Shown here: piece by piece, positions 25,045 to 33,012 of the stretch
Position numbering within the stretch: position 1 is the stretch's first letter
Layout of the letters: the number at the start of each line of letters is the position of its first letter
From: Pseudomonadota bacterium
GTDB taxonomy: Bacteria; Bdellovibrionota_B; Oligoflexia; Oligoflexales; RGVZ01
Direction of reading: 5' to 3'
DNA length: 33,012 nucleotides
NCBI GenBank assembly: GCA_026390495.1
Contig: JAPLFV010000172.1
Span: 1 to 33,012 of the forward strand
The notes under the pieces: generated by a model
Databases searched by the model: none
The model's input: only the letters and a program-made list of their open reading frames with translations
What the model was told of the DNA's origin: nothing
Made by a program: the position numbers and the translations under genes

Positions 25045-25743
25045 ATGCTAAAGCTTGATCAGTTAACAAAATCGTTTAAAGAGGGTTTTACTTTAGGACC
25101 TCTTAATATTTCCATCGACTCTGGTGCAACTGTAGCTTTGTTTGGTAAGAACGGCGCAGGCAAATCCACTTTGTTCAGTGTCATCACTGGAAATGCTGAT
25201 CGCACATCCGGTCAAGCATTTTGGAACGGTCAAAAGATTTCTCCAGAGGCGGTTGAGCTAAAGAGCCGAATGGGATATTTACCGCAAGATAGCGATTTGC
25301 CACACTGGGTAACCCCAGAGGAAATCCTTTCTTGGGCAGCTAAATTGCATCGCTTAGGCGAAGACGCGGTTCAGCACAACATCGAGATATGGGATGCCTT
25401 AGAATGGAAGGACAAACCTCTTAGTCGCTGCTCCCACGGAATGCAAAAACGAATTGGACTGGCACTAGCAACCATGCATAACCCAGATCTACTCATTTTA
25501 GATGAAGCATTCAATGCCCTCGATATCTATCATACTCGGACTCTTGAAAATCTGATTAGGAAACGAGGCCAATGCAAACTGACCACAATCTTGAGCACTC
25601 ACACACCTCTCATTGCAGCCAATATTTGCGATCAGGCCTGGATTATGGAAGGCGGTAAATTGCAGGATATTCCTGAATGGCGAGGACTATCCTTGGAACC
25701 GAGAGCTCAACTCATCGAAGAAAAATTTTTTGCTAAAAAGTGA
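25045..25743 (+). CDS. ABC transporter ATP-binding protein
   Basis: 232-residue stand-alone nucleotide-binding domain. Walker A GKNGAGKST is at 34-42, Q-loop Q81, signature SHGMQ at 130-134, Walker B LLILDE at 149-154 with the catalytic Glu, and the switch His H186. The sequence resembles ATPases of drug or peptide exporters of the ABC-2 kind. Its partner is probably the permease at 23808. The ATG at 25045 follows GAGGGG; an upstream ATG-less extension is not supported. Stop is followed 9 nt later by the first exporter half gene, so the three ATPase genes form one operon. Confidence 0.88.
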   Translation: MLKLDQLTKSFKEGFTLGPLNISIDSGATVALFGKNGAGKSTLFSVITGNADRTSGQAFWNGQKISPEAVELKSRMGYLPQDSDLPHWVTPEEILSWAAKLHRLGEDAVQHNIEIWDALEWKDKPLSRCSHGMQKRIGLALATMHNPDLLILDEAFNALDIYHTRTLENLIRKRGQCKLTTILSTHTPLIAANICDQAWIMEGGKLQDIPEWRGLSLEPRAQLIEEKFFAKK

Positions 25744-25752
25744 GATATTATT

Positions 25753-27549
25753 TTGAACGCATCCACCCCTATCGACAAGCCGCAATCCACGATTGAAACA
25801 ATAGGTCATAAATTTACGAGTCTGTGGAGAATCGGCGCTGCATATGCGATTCCCCAATGGAAATGGTACCTCTCAGGCATCATCGCTCTCGTTATCACAA
25901 ATATCATAATGCTTGAAATCCCTCAGTTAGCGAAGAGCATCATCAATGCGTTGAGTGCTGGTGAGGCTCTCGAGACATTTAGTAGCACTGCTTATACGAT
26001 CATTGCTCTGGGATTCCTCTTAGTTGTCATAAGAACAACGTCTCGCGTCTTTATTTTTTGGCCGGGACGAACATTAGAGGCCGCTGTCAAGGATGATCTT
26101 TTCTCTCACATCTTGTCGATACCTGCTAAATTTCTGGCAAATTTTGGATTGGGAGATTTGACGTCACGCTTAAGCAATGACGTGACGCAATTGCGCGTGT
26201 TTTTTGCCTTTGGCGCGCTCCAAGTGCTTAATGTTCTACTCATGATGTCATTCACGATCGTCAAAATGGCGTCGATAAATTTAGTGCTAACAGTACTCAC
26301 GGTCATTCCATTGATTGTCATGTTAGTGCTCACCCGCATCGTTATGCCTAAGTTGTATTTGGCTACAAAAGAAGCGACAGAGGCCACTGGGAGGTTGACA
26401 AACCGCGTCACTGAGGCGTTTGTAAATGTGAATATCATCCAATCATCCGTTGCGATTGATCCTTTCGTTGATCGAAGTGCAATAGAAAGCAAAAGTATTT
26501 ATGATGCAAATATGCGTACAGTCAAAATTCGAAATTTGATCTTTCCCTTAATGATCATCATGGCTGGCATTTCAGAATTTGCAATTTTGAGTTGGGGAGG
26601 ACTCGAGGTCATAGATGGCAAACTATCTGTTGGAGACCTCATGGCCTTTAACATTTATGTAGGAATTCTTATTTTTCCATTTACTTCAATCGGCCTCATT
26701 CTTGCCATCTATCAACGGGCAAAGCCTGCTGCAGAGCGCCTTAGGGACATTGCTTTGATGCCAAGTGAGTCTGATCAAACCAGAGGAGCAGATATTCATT
26801 CATCGGACTCCAAAATACCACTGATCCGAATTGAGAATTTGAACTTTTCCTACCAGTCTTCAGAATCAATACTCTCTCACATCACAGCAGTAATCTATCC
26901 GAGGCAGAAGATTGGTATTTATGGAGCCATCGGAAGTGGGAAATCGACTCTTTTCTCCCTCCTAACTAGACTTTATGATCCTCCGCGAGGTTCTATTTTT
27001 GTACGCGGTATCGACGTGCTGGATATTCCTCCCGAAGATCTTCGCAACACTATCGGATTTGCGCCACAAACGCCTTTGCTGTTTAGCGAGTCTATCTTTG
27101 ACAATCTACAGTTGGGATTCGACGAACCAATCAGTCAGCAACGGCTTAATGAGGCGGCAGAAAAAGCAGAGATATTGTCTGAAATCGAAAGATTCCCTCA
27201 AAAATGGGACACGGTTGTCGGTGAAAATGGCGTTCGGCTTTCGGGAGGGCAAAAGCAGCGTTTGGCATTAGCAAGGCTACTTTTGCGAACATCCCAAGTT
27301 TATATTCTTGATGATGTTTTATCAGCGGTTGATCACACGACTGAGCGCAACTTGATCAAAAGTTTACTTGAAACAAAGGCCACTTTAATCATTGCATCTC
27401 ACCGCACTAGCATTTTGGAGGATTGTGACGAAGTTTGGATTTTGGAAGAAGGGCGCATTGCCCACCGAGGCACCTTTCAAGAGTTGAGTCCATTGATTCA
27501 CTCGATGTCAAAAAATATAGACGTCCAAGATTCTGGGGTGACTCCATGA
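25753..27549 (+). CDS. ABC exporter half-transporter (degenerate-site partner)
   Basis: 598 residues: six membrane helices in about residues 37-320 followed by an ATPase domain. Walker A GAIGSGKST is at 391-399, Q-loop Q439, signature LSGGQ at 496-500, and the switch His H550. Walker B ends ILDD: D521 stands where the catalytic Glu normally is. This Glu-to-Asp change is the known mark of one half of asymmetric heterodimeric exporters (MdlA, TM287, BmrC type). The partner is the next gene, which overlaps it by 4 bases. Start is TTG at 25753, 9 nt after the previous stop. Exports probably lipids, peptides or drugs; substrate not determinable. Confidence 0.88.
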   Translation: MNASTPIDKPQSTIETIGHKFTSLWRIGAAYAIPQWKWYLSGIIALVITNIIMLEIPQLAKSIINALSAGEALETFSSTAYTIIALGFLLVVIRTTSRVFIFWPGRTLEAAVKDDLFSHILSIPAKFLANFGLGDLTSRLSNDVTQLRVFFAFGALQVLNVLLMMSFTIVKMASINLVLTVLTVIPLIVMLVLTRIVMPKLYLATKEATEATGRLTNRVTEAFVNVNIIQSSVAIDPFVDRSAIESKSIYDANMRTVKIRNLIFPLMIIMAGISEFAILSWGGLEVIDGKLSVGDLMAFNIYVGILIFPFTSIGLILAIYQRAKPAAERLRDIALMPSESDQTRGADIHSSDSKIPLIRIENLNFSYQSSESILSHITAVIYPRQKIGIYGAIGSGKSTLFSLLTRLYDPPRGSIFVRGIDVLDIPPEDLRNTIGFAPQTPLLFSESIFDNLQLGFDEPISQQRLNEAAEKAEILSEIERFPQKWDTVVGENGVRLSGGQKQRLALARLLLRTSQVYILDDVLSAVDHTTERNLIKSLLETKATLIIASHRTSILEDCDEVWILEEGRIAHRGTFQELSPLIHSMSKNIDVQDSGVTP

Positions 27550-29354
27550 AAGCTGTTAGCGAACGCAGTTCGTCTGTTGTGTCTAAGAAAGAAACTTCAT
27601 CTTCCTATCGCAATTTTAAAGGTCTCGTAAAACTTTGGCCGTGGCTTAAACAAGGCAAAATGCAGTTAATTCTGTCTGTTTTTATGATTCCATTCGCAGC
27701 AGCACTGGAAACATTGGCTCCTCTCGCCGTCCAAAAAACTATCGATCTTGGAGTCATTCCCAAGGATCGCGAAACCATCATTTATTGGGCTACGATTTAC
27801 TTAGGCCTCATGATTGGAACATACCTATGTCGAGTGACTCAATCGATTGCAACGGCTACGGCTGTTCACCGAATGATATTAGAGATGAGGCAAACGTTAA
27901 TACGCCATGTGCTGCGTATGCCTTCAAAATATCACGATTCCCAGTTGAGCGGTGCATTGGCAACAAGGGCCACTAGCGACTTCGATAACTTGTCAGAGAG
28001 CCTCAATCAAGGAGTTTTGTCCTCTGTTATTGATGTGGTATCTCTTGCAGGTTGCGTTATTGGCATGTTTATTCTGTCTCCAAAACTAGCGCTGATTACT
28101 ATAATATTGGTGCCTGTTGTCGGGTTTATCGTCATGTGGTTTTCAAAGAAACTCAATCACTCCATGATGTCTGCCCGCAAAAAAATTGCTGCTTTGAACG
28201 GATTTACGCAGGAAGCATTTGCCGCCATGACGGCGGTAAAGCTTTTGAATGCATCGAAACAGGTTTCAAAGCGATATCGAAGCCTTAATCGAGAGCATCG
28301 AGATGCTCAAATGGAGTCAGTTTTTTATGACGCTTTTATGTTTGCAACCCTTGACGGTATTGCCTCAATTACGCTTGGCATTGTCTTATTTTACGTGATT
28401 CAAACCATGGATATATCTCACGGCTTAACCGCAGGCATTATGGTCGGATTCGTCCAGTACGTTCAACAAATTTTTGAACCCTTGAAGCAGCTTGGAACCA
28501 AGATGGCCATGCTTCAAGGTGCTTTCACCTCGATTGAGAGAATTTTCGGAATTCTTGATCGGCATGACAAGATTTCAGGAGATCAGCAAGTAGCCTGGAC
28601 GAGTGCACCCCAAGTCAATTTTAAAAACGTTTCCTTTAGCTATGGAAAAGAGTCTGGCGCTGTACTTTCAAATGTCAATTTCACAATCCCATCAGGATCG
28701 TCCTTAGCAATAGTAGGTGCCACGGGAAGTGGAAAATCAACTCTGATTAAGCTCCTAACGAAAATGTATGATGGATTTGATGGATCTATCGATATTGATG
28801 GAAAACCTTTGTCGTCAATCAACCCTGATCAATTGAGGGAAAATATCGCCATCGTCCCTCAAGACATAGTCTTGTTTGAAGGCTCAATCACCTTCAATAT
28901 TTCCTTGGGACTGCCAAATGTTTCCGAATCCCAAGTCAAGAAGGCAGCCCAAATGACAGGAGCTGACCAGTTTATCAATCACTTGACGGGAGGCTTTGAT
29001 TTTCATGTTCGAGAAGGTGGTGCCAATCTAAGCCATGGCCAAAGGCAATTGATCGTGTTTACAAGAGCCCTCGTACGCAATCCAAAAATGATTATTCTGG
29101 ACGAGGCTACCAGCTCAATTGATCCGAAGTCCGAAGCCTTGATCCAATCATCTTTGTCGAAAATCATTGATCAGCGCACAGTGATCGTGATTGCTCACCG
29201 ACTGAACACCGTAGAGCGGTGCAAAAATGTTTTAGTCATGAGTCAAGGTAAAGTCATCGAGTTTGGACCACGCGAAAAATTATTGGAGGACAAAACCGGA
29301 GCTTTTTATAAGCTTTTGCAGCACGGATTAGCGTCTCCAACGAATTCAAAATAA
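27546..29354 (+). CDS. ABC exporter half-transporter (consensus-site partner)
   Basis: 602 residues. Six membrane helices (about 37-320) and an ATPase domain with Walker A GATGSGKST at 391-399, Q-loop Q439, Walker B IILDE with the catalytic E520, and switch His H551. Its signature reads LSHGQ (495-499) instead of LSGGQ. In a heterodimer the ATP site made of this signature and the ILDD half is degenerate, while this Walker A/B with the partner's LSGGQ forms the active site. The ATG overlaps the preceding stop as ATGA, which implies coupled translation and equal amounts. It matches the MdlB/TM288/BmrD role. Confidence 0.9.
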   Translation: MKAVSERSSSVVSKKETSSSYRNFKGLVKLWPWLKQGKMQLILSVFMIPFAAALETLAPLAVQKTIDLGVIPKDRETIIYWATIYLGLMIGTYLCRVTQSIATATAVHRMILEMRQTLIRHVLRMPSKYHDSQLSGALATRATSDFDNLSESLNQGVLSSVIDVVSLAGCVIGMFILSPKLALITIILVPVVGFIVMWFSKKLNHSMMSARKKIAALNGFTQEAFAAMTAVKLLNASKQVSKRYRSLNREHRDAQMESVFYDAFMFATLDGIASITLGIVLFYVIQTMDISHGLTAGIMVGFVQYVQQIFEPLKQLGTKMAMLQGAFTSIERIFGILDRHDKISGDQQVAWTSAPQVNFKNVSFSYGKESGAVLSNVNFTIPSGSSLAIVGATGSGKSTLIKLLTKMYDGFDGSIDIDGKPLSSINPDQLRENIAIVPQDIVLFEGSITFNISLGLPNVSESQVKKAAQMTGADQFINHLTGGFDFHVREGGANLSHGQRQLIVFTRALVRNPKMIILDEATSSIDPKSEALIQSSLSKIIDQRTVIVIAHRLNTVERCKNVLVMSQGKVIEFGPREKLLEDKTGAFYKLLQHGLASPTNSK

Positions 29355-29573
29355 TTTAGTTCAGATTTTTTTAAAAAAAATTTAGTGAATGTGAGAAATC
29401 AAAAACTACCCCTAAAATAGAGAACTGCTATGTTTTCGCAAACTGGTATTCAGCTAATACTATCTGAATAGTCTATTCTGCAAATTTGCACCTAGCGTGC
29501 TTGTTTTGGAAAGGGCAAAAAAATAAAATAATTTCATTATCAAAAATAACATCATCAATGCTTTGAGGTATCT

Positions 29574-30350
29574 ATGTCACTAAGCAGTTTAGTCAGAGGC
29601 GTTTTATTCGTTTTATCAACTATGCCTGTGTTTGGGTGCGTTAGTTTGGAGACGCCTGTTTCTGGATCAAGATTTGTAATTCCGGAGGTCAGGGGCAGTT
29701 TTGGAAAAGGAGAAATAGGCGGCGGACTCATCTCCACGACCAACATTGTCATGGTCAGGGACGCAGATGCAAGCCCTGAAATCACTGATAAGCCTGATCT
29801 ACGCTCTGGAAACGACGTAAATTATTTTGGCCGTTTGGGCCTTTTGAATTTCCTAGATATTCATATTGATTCAGCAGCCGGCCTGGGAGGCATCATTCAG
29901 CTTGTAGGCAAACCGTCAACAGAAGCAACTGAAGGCTCTTGGAGCCTTGCTGCTCAAGGTCACGTAGCAGAGTTTCTTCGCAAAGGAGAGCTAGACTCAA
30001 GTAGCAGGTCGTACATAATCAAAACAGAAGCCAGGGCAAAACACATTGACTACGGCGTCATCGTTGGGCTTAGGCGCTCGTCTTCATTGTTACTCTATGC
30101 TTCCGTCATTCAATCAAGAGTCACTGCCTCCGGAGACGTCAAGAAAATCAACCGTGAATCTGGAGATACAAAGCAGTTTATTGTGGACCCAGAAGAAAGT
30201 TTATCGAACATCATCAATTTAGGATGTAAATTCGGCGAAAACGACAGAATGTTTGCTATGTTGGAAACTGGCTACATGCAGACAACATTCCCGAGAGCAG
30301 AAAATTTCAATCGCCCTGTGGCTGGGCTCAATATCGGATTTGCATGGTAA
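29574..30350 (+). CDS. Lipoprotein with barrel-like C-terminus
   Basis: 258 residues, family not recognised. A type II signal peptide (VLFVLSTMPVFG-C22) precedes a chain of alternating strands (FGKGEIGGGLIST, GSWSLAAQGHVAEFL, SSSLLLYASVIQS) that ends in NIGFAW; a terminal aromatic residue is typical of outer-membrane barrels. A lipid anchor plus barrel-like repeats suggests an outer-membrane location. GAGG lies 5 nt before the ATG. It lies 220 nt after the exporter genes with a T/A-rich gap between, so it may be separately transcribed, but its placement suggests a possible outer-membrane partner. Confidence 0.72.
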   Translation: MSLSSLVRGVLFVLSTMPVFGCVSLETPVSGSRFVIPEVRGSFGKGEIGGGLISTTNIVMVRDADASPEITDKPDLRSGNDVNYFGRLGLLNFLDIHIDSAAGLGGIIQLVGKPSTEATEGSWSLAAQGHVAEFLRKGELDSSSRSYIIKTEARAKHIDYGVIVGLRRSSSLLLYASVIQSRVTASGDVKKINRESGDTKQFIVDPEESLSNIINLGCKFGENDRMFAMLETGYMQTTFPRAENFNRPVAGLNIGFAW

Positions 30351-30377
30351 CTGGACCTGAGAATTTGCCCTAAAAGG

Positions 30378-31304
30378 TTACGCTTTTTTCGGAGGTAACA
30401 CTCGTTCCATATCAATGAATCTAGAGTATGCGGGTGACTCCATCAATGCTTTTATTTCTTGCTGCTCTCGCATTTTCGCTTTTTTGGAATGTTCATCCTC
30501 AATTGCTATTCCGTTGAAAATGCGCATAACAGGAGGAAGCTTTTTGGTCACAAGGATCCCATCGACAAAGGCTATCGCCTCAGTATTTAAACCTCTATAG
30601 GAATCATTTTCGCGCATAAAACGAAAAACAATCTTTAACTCATTTTTTGAATATTGAGACATGTGCTCCAAAAAATATTGATAGACTTGAGATCGAGATA
30701 AATTCTGATACAAAATAGCTCGAAGCATTGGATCACCATGCAAAGATTTAATCCAAAGTTCATCTCCGTCTTTTAGCAGGTACAGCGTTGCTGTAGCATC
30801 ACCGTTCGCGGTTCTCCAAAGGTTGGGAATTCTTAGAAGTGACACCACTTCATCTACATTTCTATCTTGCGAAGGACTAACACGGTCCCCTTGAATACCA
30901 TAGGTTCGCGCAGCATCGATCCGCTCATTGCCATGACTGGGCTCAACGTGACTAGATTGATCGTCCTTATTCACGGTTTTATTTGCAAAGTAATCTAAGT
31001 TTGGAAACAGTTGTTTTCGAGGGCCATCTTGATGTTTAGAGTTTAAATCAGCATGCCCTTCAGATGCTTTCTTCGGATTTTTTTGGTTACTTTGACGTTG
31101 TCTATTTCTCTGATGGTCTAACTCCTCTTTTTGACTTAAAGCTTTCTGATCAACAGTTTTATCTGAATCGATATGTTTAAGTCTAACTACCAATTGGCGT
31201 TGAGCATCTTGCAAATGCAAAGTTGAAGAAGGAACTCTTAATAAGAAAAAATAAAGCGCAAAATGCACTAATAGTGACACAATAATTGCAAAGGTCACGC
31301 TCAT
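30378..31304 (-). CDS. TonB-like protein with N-terminal membrane anchor
   Basis: 308 residues. The first 22 form one membrane helix holding S10-x-x-x-H14 (VSLLVHFALYFF), the SxxxH motif by which TonB couples to ExbB/ExbD. A long charged region rich in Gln, Asn, Lys and His (about 45-150) could span the periplasm. The C-terminal domain (TATLYLLKDGDELWIKSL, HGDPMLRAILYQNL, ELKIVFRF) resembles a diverged TonB C-terminal domain in order of strands and helix. It ends with a helical extension. No ExbB, ExbD or TonB-dependent receptor lies nearby. The ribosome binding site is weak. It converges with the lipoprotein at 30350 across 27 nt. Confidence 0.65.
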   Translation of the reverse strand: MSVTFAIIVSLLVHFALYFFLLRVPSSTLHLQDAQRQLVVRLKHIDSDKTVDQKALSQKEELDHQRNRQRQSNQKNPKKASEGHADLNSKHQDGPRKQLFPNLDYFANKTVNKDDQSSHVEPSHGNERIDAARTYGIQGDRVSPSQDRNVDEVVSLLRIPNLWRTANGDATATLYLLKDGDELWIKSLHGDPMLRAILYQNLSRSQVYQYFLEHMSQYSKNELKIVFRFMRENDSYRGLNTEAIAFVDGILVTKKLPPVMRIFNGIAIEDEHSKKAKMREQQEIKALMESPAYSRFIDMERVLPPKKA

Positions 31305-31434
31305 AAAATTTTTCTTTAAACGACGTATTAAAATTCTTGCAACTCCCAGGAGACTCTAGTCCTATCACAGGTTCATATTAGCATAAACAAAGGCATCACA
31401 GCATTACTCTGATTCATATCACAACTCAAATGCA

Positions 31435-31469
31435 AAAGAGCCGATGCAGAAGGTCTACATCGGCTCTTT
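31435..31469 (-). terminator. Terminator hairpin after the Gly/Ser-linker lipoprotein
   Basis: AAAGAGCCGATG (31435-31446) and 31458-31469 are exact inverse complements (12 bp) with an 11-nt loop. On the minus strand the stem ends in CTCTTTT, a short T run. It lies 24 nt past the stop at 31494 and separates that gene from the TonB-like gene. Confidence 0.75.
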
Positions 31470-31493
31470 GTTTTGTAGGTTAGTCAGTTCAGC

Positions 31494-32957
31494 TTAGTGA
31501 TTAAATCCTGGGAGAAAACCACCGTTGCCGAATCCACCACCCATGTTAGCACTTGGCATCAGCTTTTTGATGTTCTGAACCATGATATTTTGTGCATCTG
31601 GGGCAATCGACATTGGGACTGGGGCAAAATTGAATGGACCAATCTCGACGACGATTTCTGCTGCTCTGGTATTTGCGAAACTTTGCCCCATCCAGCCTGC
31701 CCAAGTCATTTGTGGATTGATCGAAAGTTGTCTTTCGATAGGCATCGCACCGATGACTGCATACCACTGGTTGTTTCTAGCGCTCACACATCCAAACAAT
31801 GGAGCAGCAGCGATATCCCAGTGGAAAAAGCCTTGCATAATTGCTGCATTGCCTAGGTACTGAATTGACTGACCAAAGCACGATTCACCTAGTCTCGATG
31901 ACGTATGACTCAACTCAGTTGCGAATTTATTAAATCCGCCATTTTGTAGGCCGTTAACGTTAGAGAAAACATTTATGGACATTCGCGCCATACTTGGGTC
32001 TTGTGCACCGATAATGTCACTGACTTCTAAGGAGCTATCCGAAGAAATCATGATTCCATTATAGGAAATCATATTTTGGCTATCCCACCTAAAGGTGTTG
32101 AAAAATGGATCGCCGCTTGCATTGAAGTTGATCGATGGTCGAGCTTGGCAGTACTTAATCGAATCACCTGCGCTCGTCATCATCGTCATGCGACGATCAG
32201 ATACTTGACAGGAATAATGATAAGGGGCTGCGTTATCGACAGTGTATCCACCATCGATGATTTGAAGCTGTAGGCGACCTGGTTCATCGAAGGTGCTACT
32301 TCGATAAACCATGTGAAAACCTTCGGGTACAGTGACATTAAACATGTCACCAACTTGCATAGAAACAGGTTGCATTGAACCGCCACCACTTATGCTGCCG
32401 CCAGTTGATCCACCGCCAGTCGATCCTCCACCTGCAGTACCGCCGTTACTGACGATTGCATTGCCGACCGCAATATCGACTGAATTTGACAATCCAGTTG
32501 AACCAGTCTCGGTGTGAACCGCAAAGACAGTAAATGTGAATTGTCCGTCTTGAGTTAAATTCAGGACCTTTGGAGAGGTACAAGCTTCAGCTAAAGCGGT
32601 ACCTTGGGAACTACGTCGCTCTAGTTTGCATTTGTAAACGATTCCACTCACGCCAGAGACGGAGGTATCGCTTAATCCAAACTCTATACTGGCTTGACCT
32701 TTAGGCAGAGCCTTAGAAGTCAACGTATCCTTGTTGCGAACGACTACGTTTAATGCCGAAACGACTTTTTCCGCGTCAGTCGGAAACCCCTTCTGAACAG
32801 AAGGTGTCGGAGTCGGTTGGACAGCAACAGGCTGAGTCGCCTGAGGAGCCTGAACATAGACTGTTTCTTTGTCTTCTTTTTTCCCGCAGGAATTTAGCAA
32901 CATAGCCACTAGGCCTGCGCAGAAAACAGTTTGGACCTTGGAATTTTTTACCATCAT
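31494..32957 (-). CDS. Lipoprotein with Gly/Ser linker, unknown function
   Basis: 487 residues. Type II signal peptide (FCAGLVAMLLNS-C24), then a Gln/Pro/Thr tether (about 35-58). A first domain (about 60-167) looks like an Ig- or fibronectin-type sandwich: strands SIEFGLSDT, GIVYKCKLERR, GQFTFTVFAVHTE and a Cys pair. A Gly/Ser/Thr linker encoded by near-identical 12-bp units (about 172-195) leads to a second domain of about 290 residues with several cysteines and many strands, not recognised. The C-terminus is Gly/Phe/Asn-rich. AAGGAG lies 6 nt before the first of two ATG codons. Likely a surface- or periplasm-tethered two-domain protein. Confidence 0.78.
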   Translation of the reverse strand: MMVKNSKVQTVFCAGLVAMLLNSCGKKEDKETVYVQAPQATQPVAVQPTPTPSVQKGFPTDAEKVVSALNVVVRNKDTLTSKALPKGQASIEFGLSDTSVSGVSGIVYKCKLERRSSQGTALAEACTSPKVLNLTQDGQFTFTVFAVHTETGSTGLSNSVDIAVGNAIVSNGGTAGGGSTGGGSTGGSISGGGSMQPVSMQVGDMFNVTVPEGFHMVYRSSTFDEPGRLQLQIIDGGYTVDNAAPYHYSCQVSDRRMTMMTSAGDSIKYCQARPSINFNASGDPFFNTFRWDSQNMISYNGIMISSDSSLEVSDIIGAQDPSMARMSINVFSNVNGLQNGGFNKFATELSHTSSRLGESCFGQSIQYLGNAAIMQGFFHWDIAAAPLFGCVSARNNQWYAVIGAMPIERQLSINPQMTWAGWMGQSFANTRAAEIVVEIGPFNFAPVPMSIAPDAQNIMVQNIKKLMPSANMGGGFGNGGFLPGFNH

Positions 32958-32972
32958 GAGAAGCTCCTTTCA

Positions 32973-32994
32973 TAACACATTAAACATTGTGTTA
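32973..32994. promoter_or_regulatory. Inverted repeat upstream of the last lipoprotein gene
   Basis: TAACACA (32973-32979) and TGTGTTA (32988-32994) are exact inverse complements with an 8-nt spacer, ending 15 bp upstream of the start codon at 32957. It could be an operator or a small leader hairpin next to the ribosome binding site. The window ends before a promoter can be judged. Confidence 0.35.
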
Positions 32995-33012
32995 ATATCA
33001 ACTTGGATTTTA

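Noticed and set aside
1-33012. tRNA, rRNA, CRISPR arrays, complete insertion sequences
   Set aside because: None seen: no cloverleaf or rRNA-like stretches, no regularly spaced direct repeats, and no transposase or integrase-like protein.

Overview
This window comes from a Gram-negative bacterium of low to moderate GC content. Lipoprotein signal peptides, probable outer-membrane barrels that end in an aromatic residue, a TonB-like protein and a PilZ protein all point that way. Many secreted proteins have no family I recognise, and several lipoproteins carry Pro/Thr- or Gly/Ser-rich linkers. Together with TTG and GTG starts and scattered monocistronic genes on both strands, this suggests Bdellovibrionota (Oligoflexia-like) or a neighbouring lineage. 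That placement is inference; there is no rRNA or marker gene to settle it. I see no tRNA, CRISPR array or complete insertion sequence.

Layout. 1-6.9 kb: a Cys-rich secreted repeat protein; acetoacetyl-CoA synthetase behind an ImmA/IrrE-like protein whose HExxH motif reads HLLGH; a one-domain PilZ protein; a lipoprotein whose mRNA would begin with a 16-bp hairpin enclosing its ribosome binding site; and two small secreted proteins. 7-11.7 kb: an SDR oxidoreductase, a TSUP (TauE/SafE) permease divergent from a LysR regulator, a GNAT acetyltransferase gene broken by a small internal deletion, and two hypothetical genes. 11.7-14 kb: a membrane-anchored hypothetical protein and a lipoprotein, separated by about 250 bp made of successive hairpins, the best candidate here for an undescribed repeat or RNA element. 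14-17.9 kb: a membrane metallophosphoesterase, an ohr-ohrR peroxide-response operon with a recognisable promoter and operator and a third barrel-like gene, and a small membrane protein.

18.2-30.4 kb is the most coherent block. It holds a 1058-residue secreted subtilisin, a lipid-anchored caspase-like protease, a small secreted protein, then an ABC-2-like permease, its probable ATPase, and two half-transporters that together form an asymmetric heterodimeric ABC exporter (LSGGQ/ILDD in one, LSHGQ/ILDE in the other). A lipoprotein with a barrel-like C-terminus follows. Proteolysis and export may be linked here, but only proximity supports this. 30.4-33 kb: a TonB-like protein with the SxxxH membrane motif and no ExbBD neighbours, then a lipoprotein with a Gly/Ser linker and a clear hairpin after its stop.
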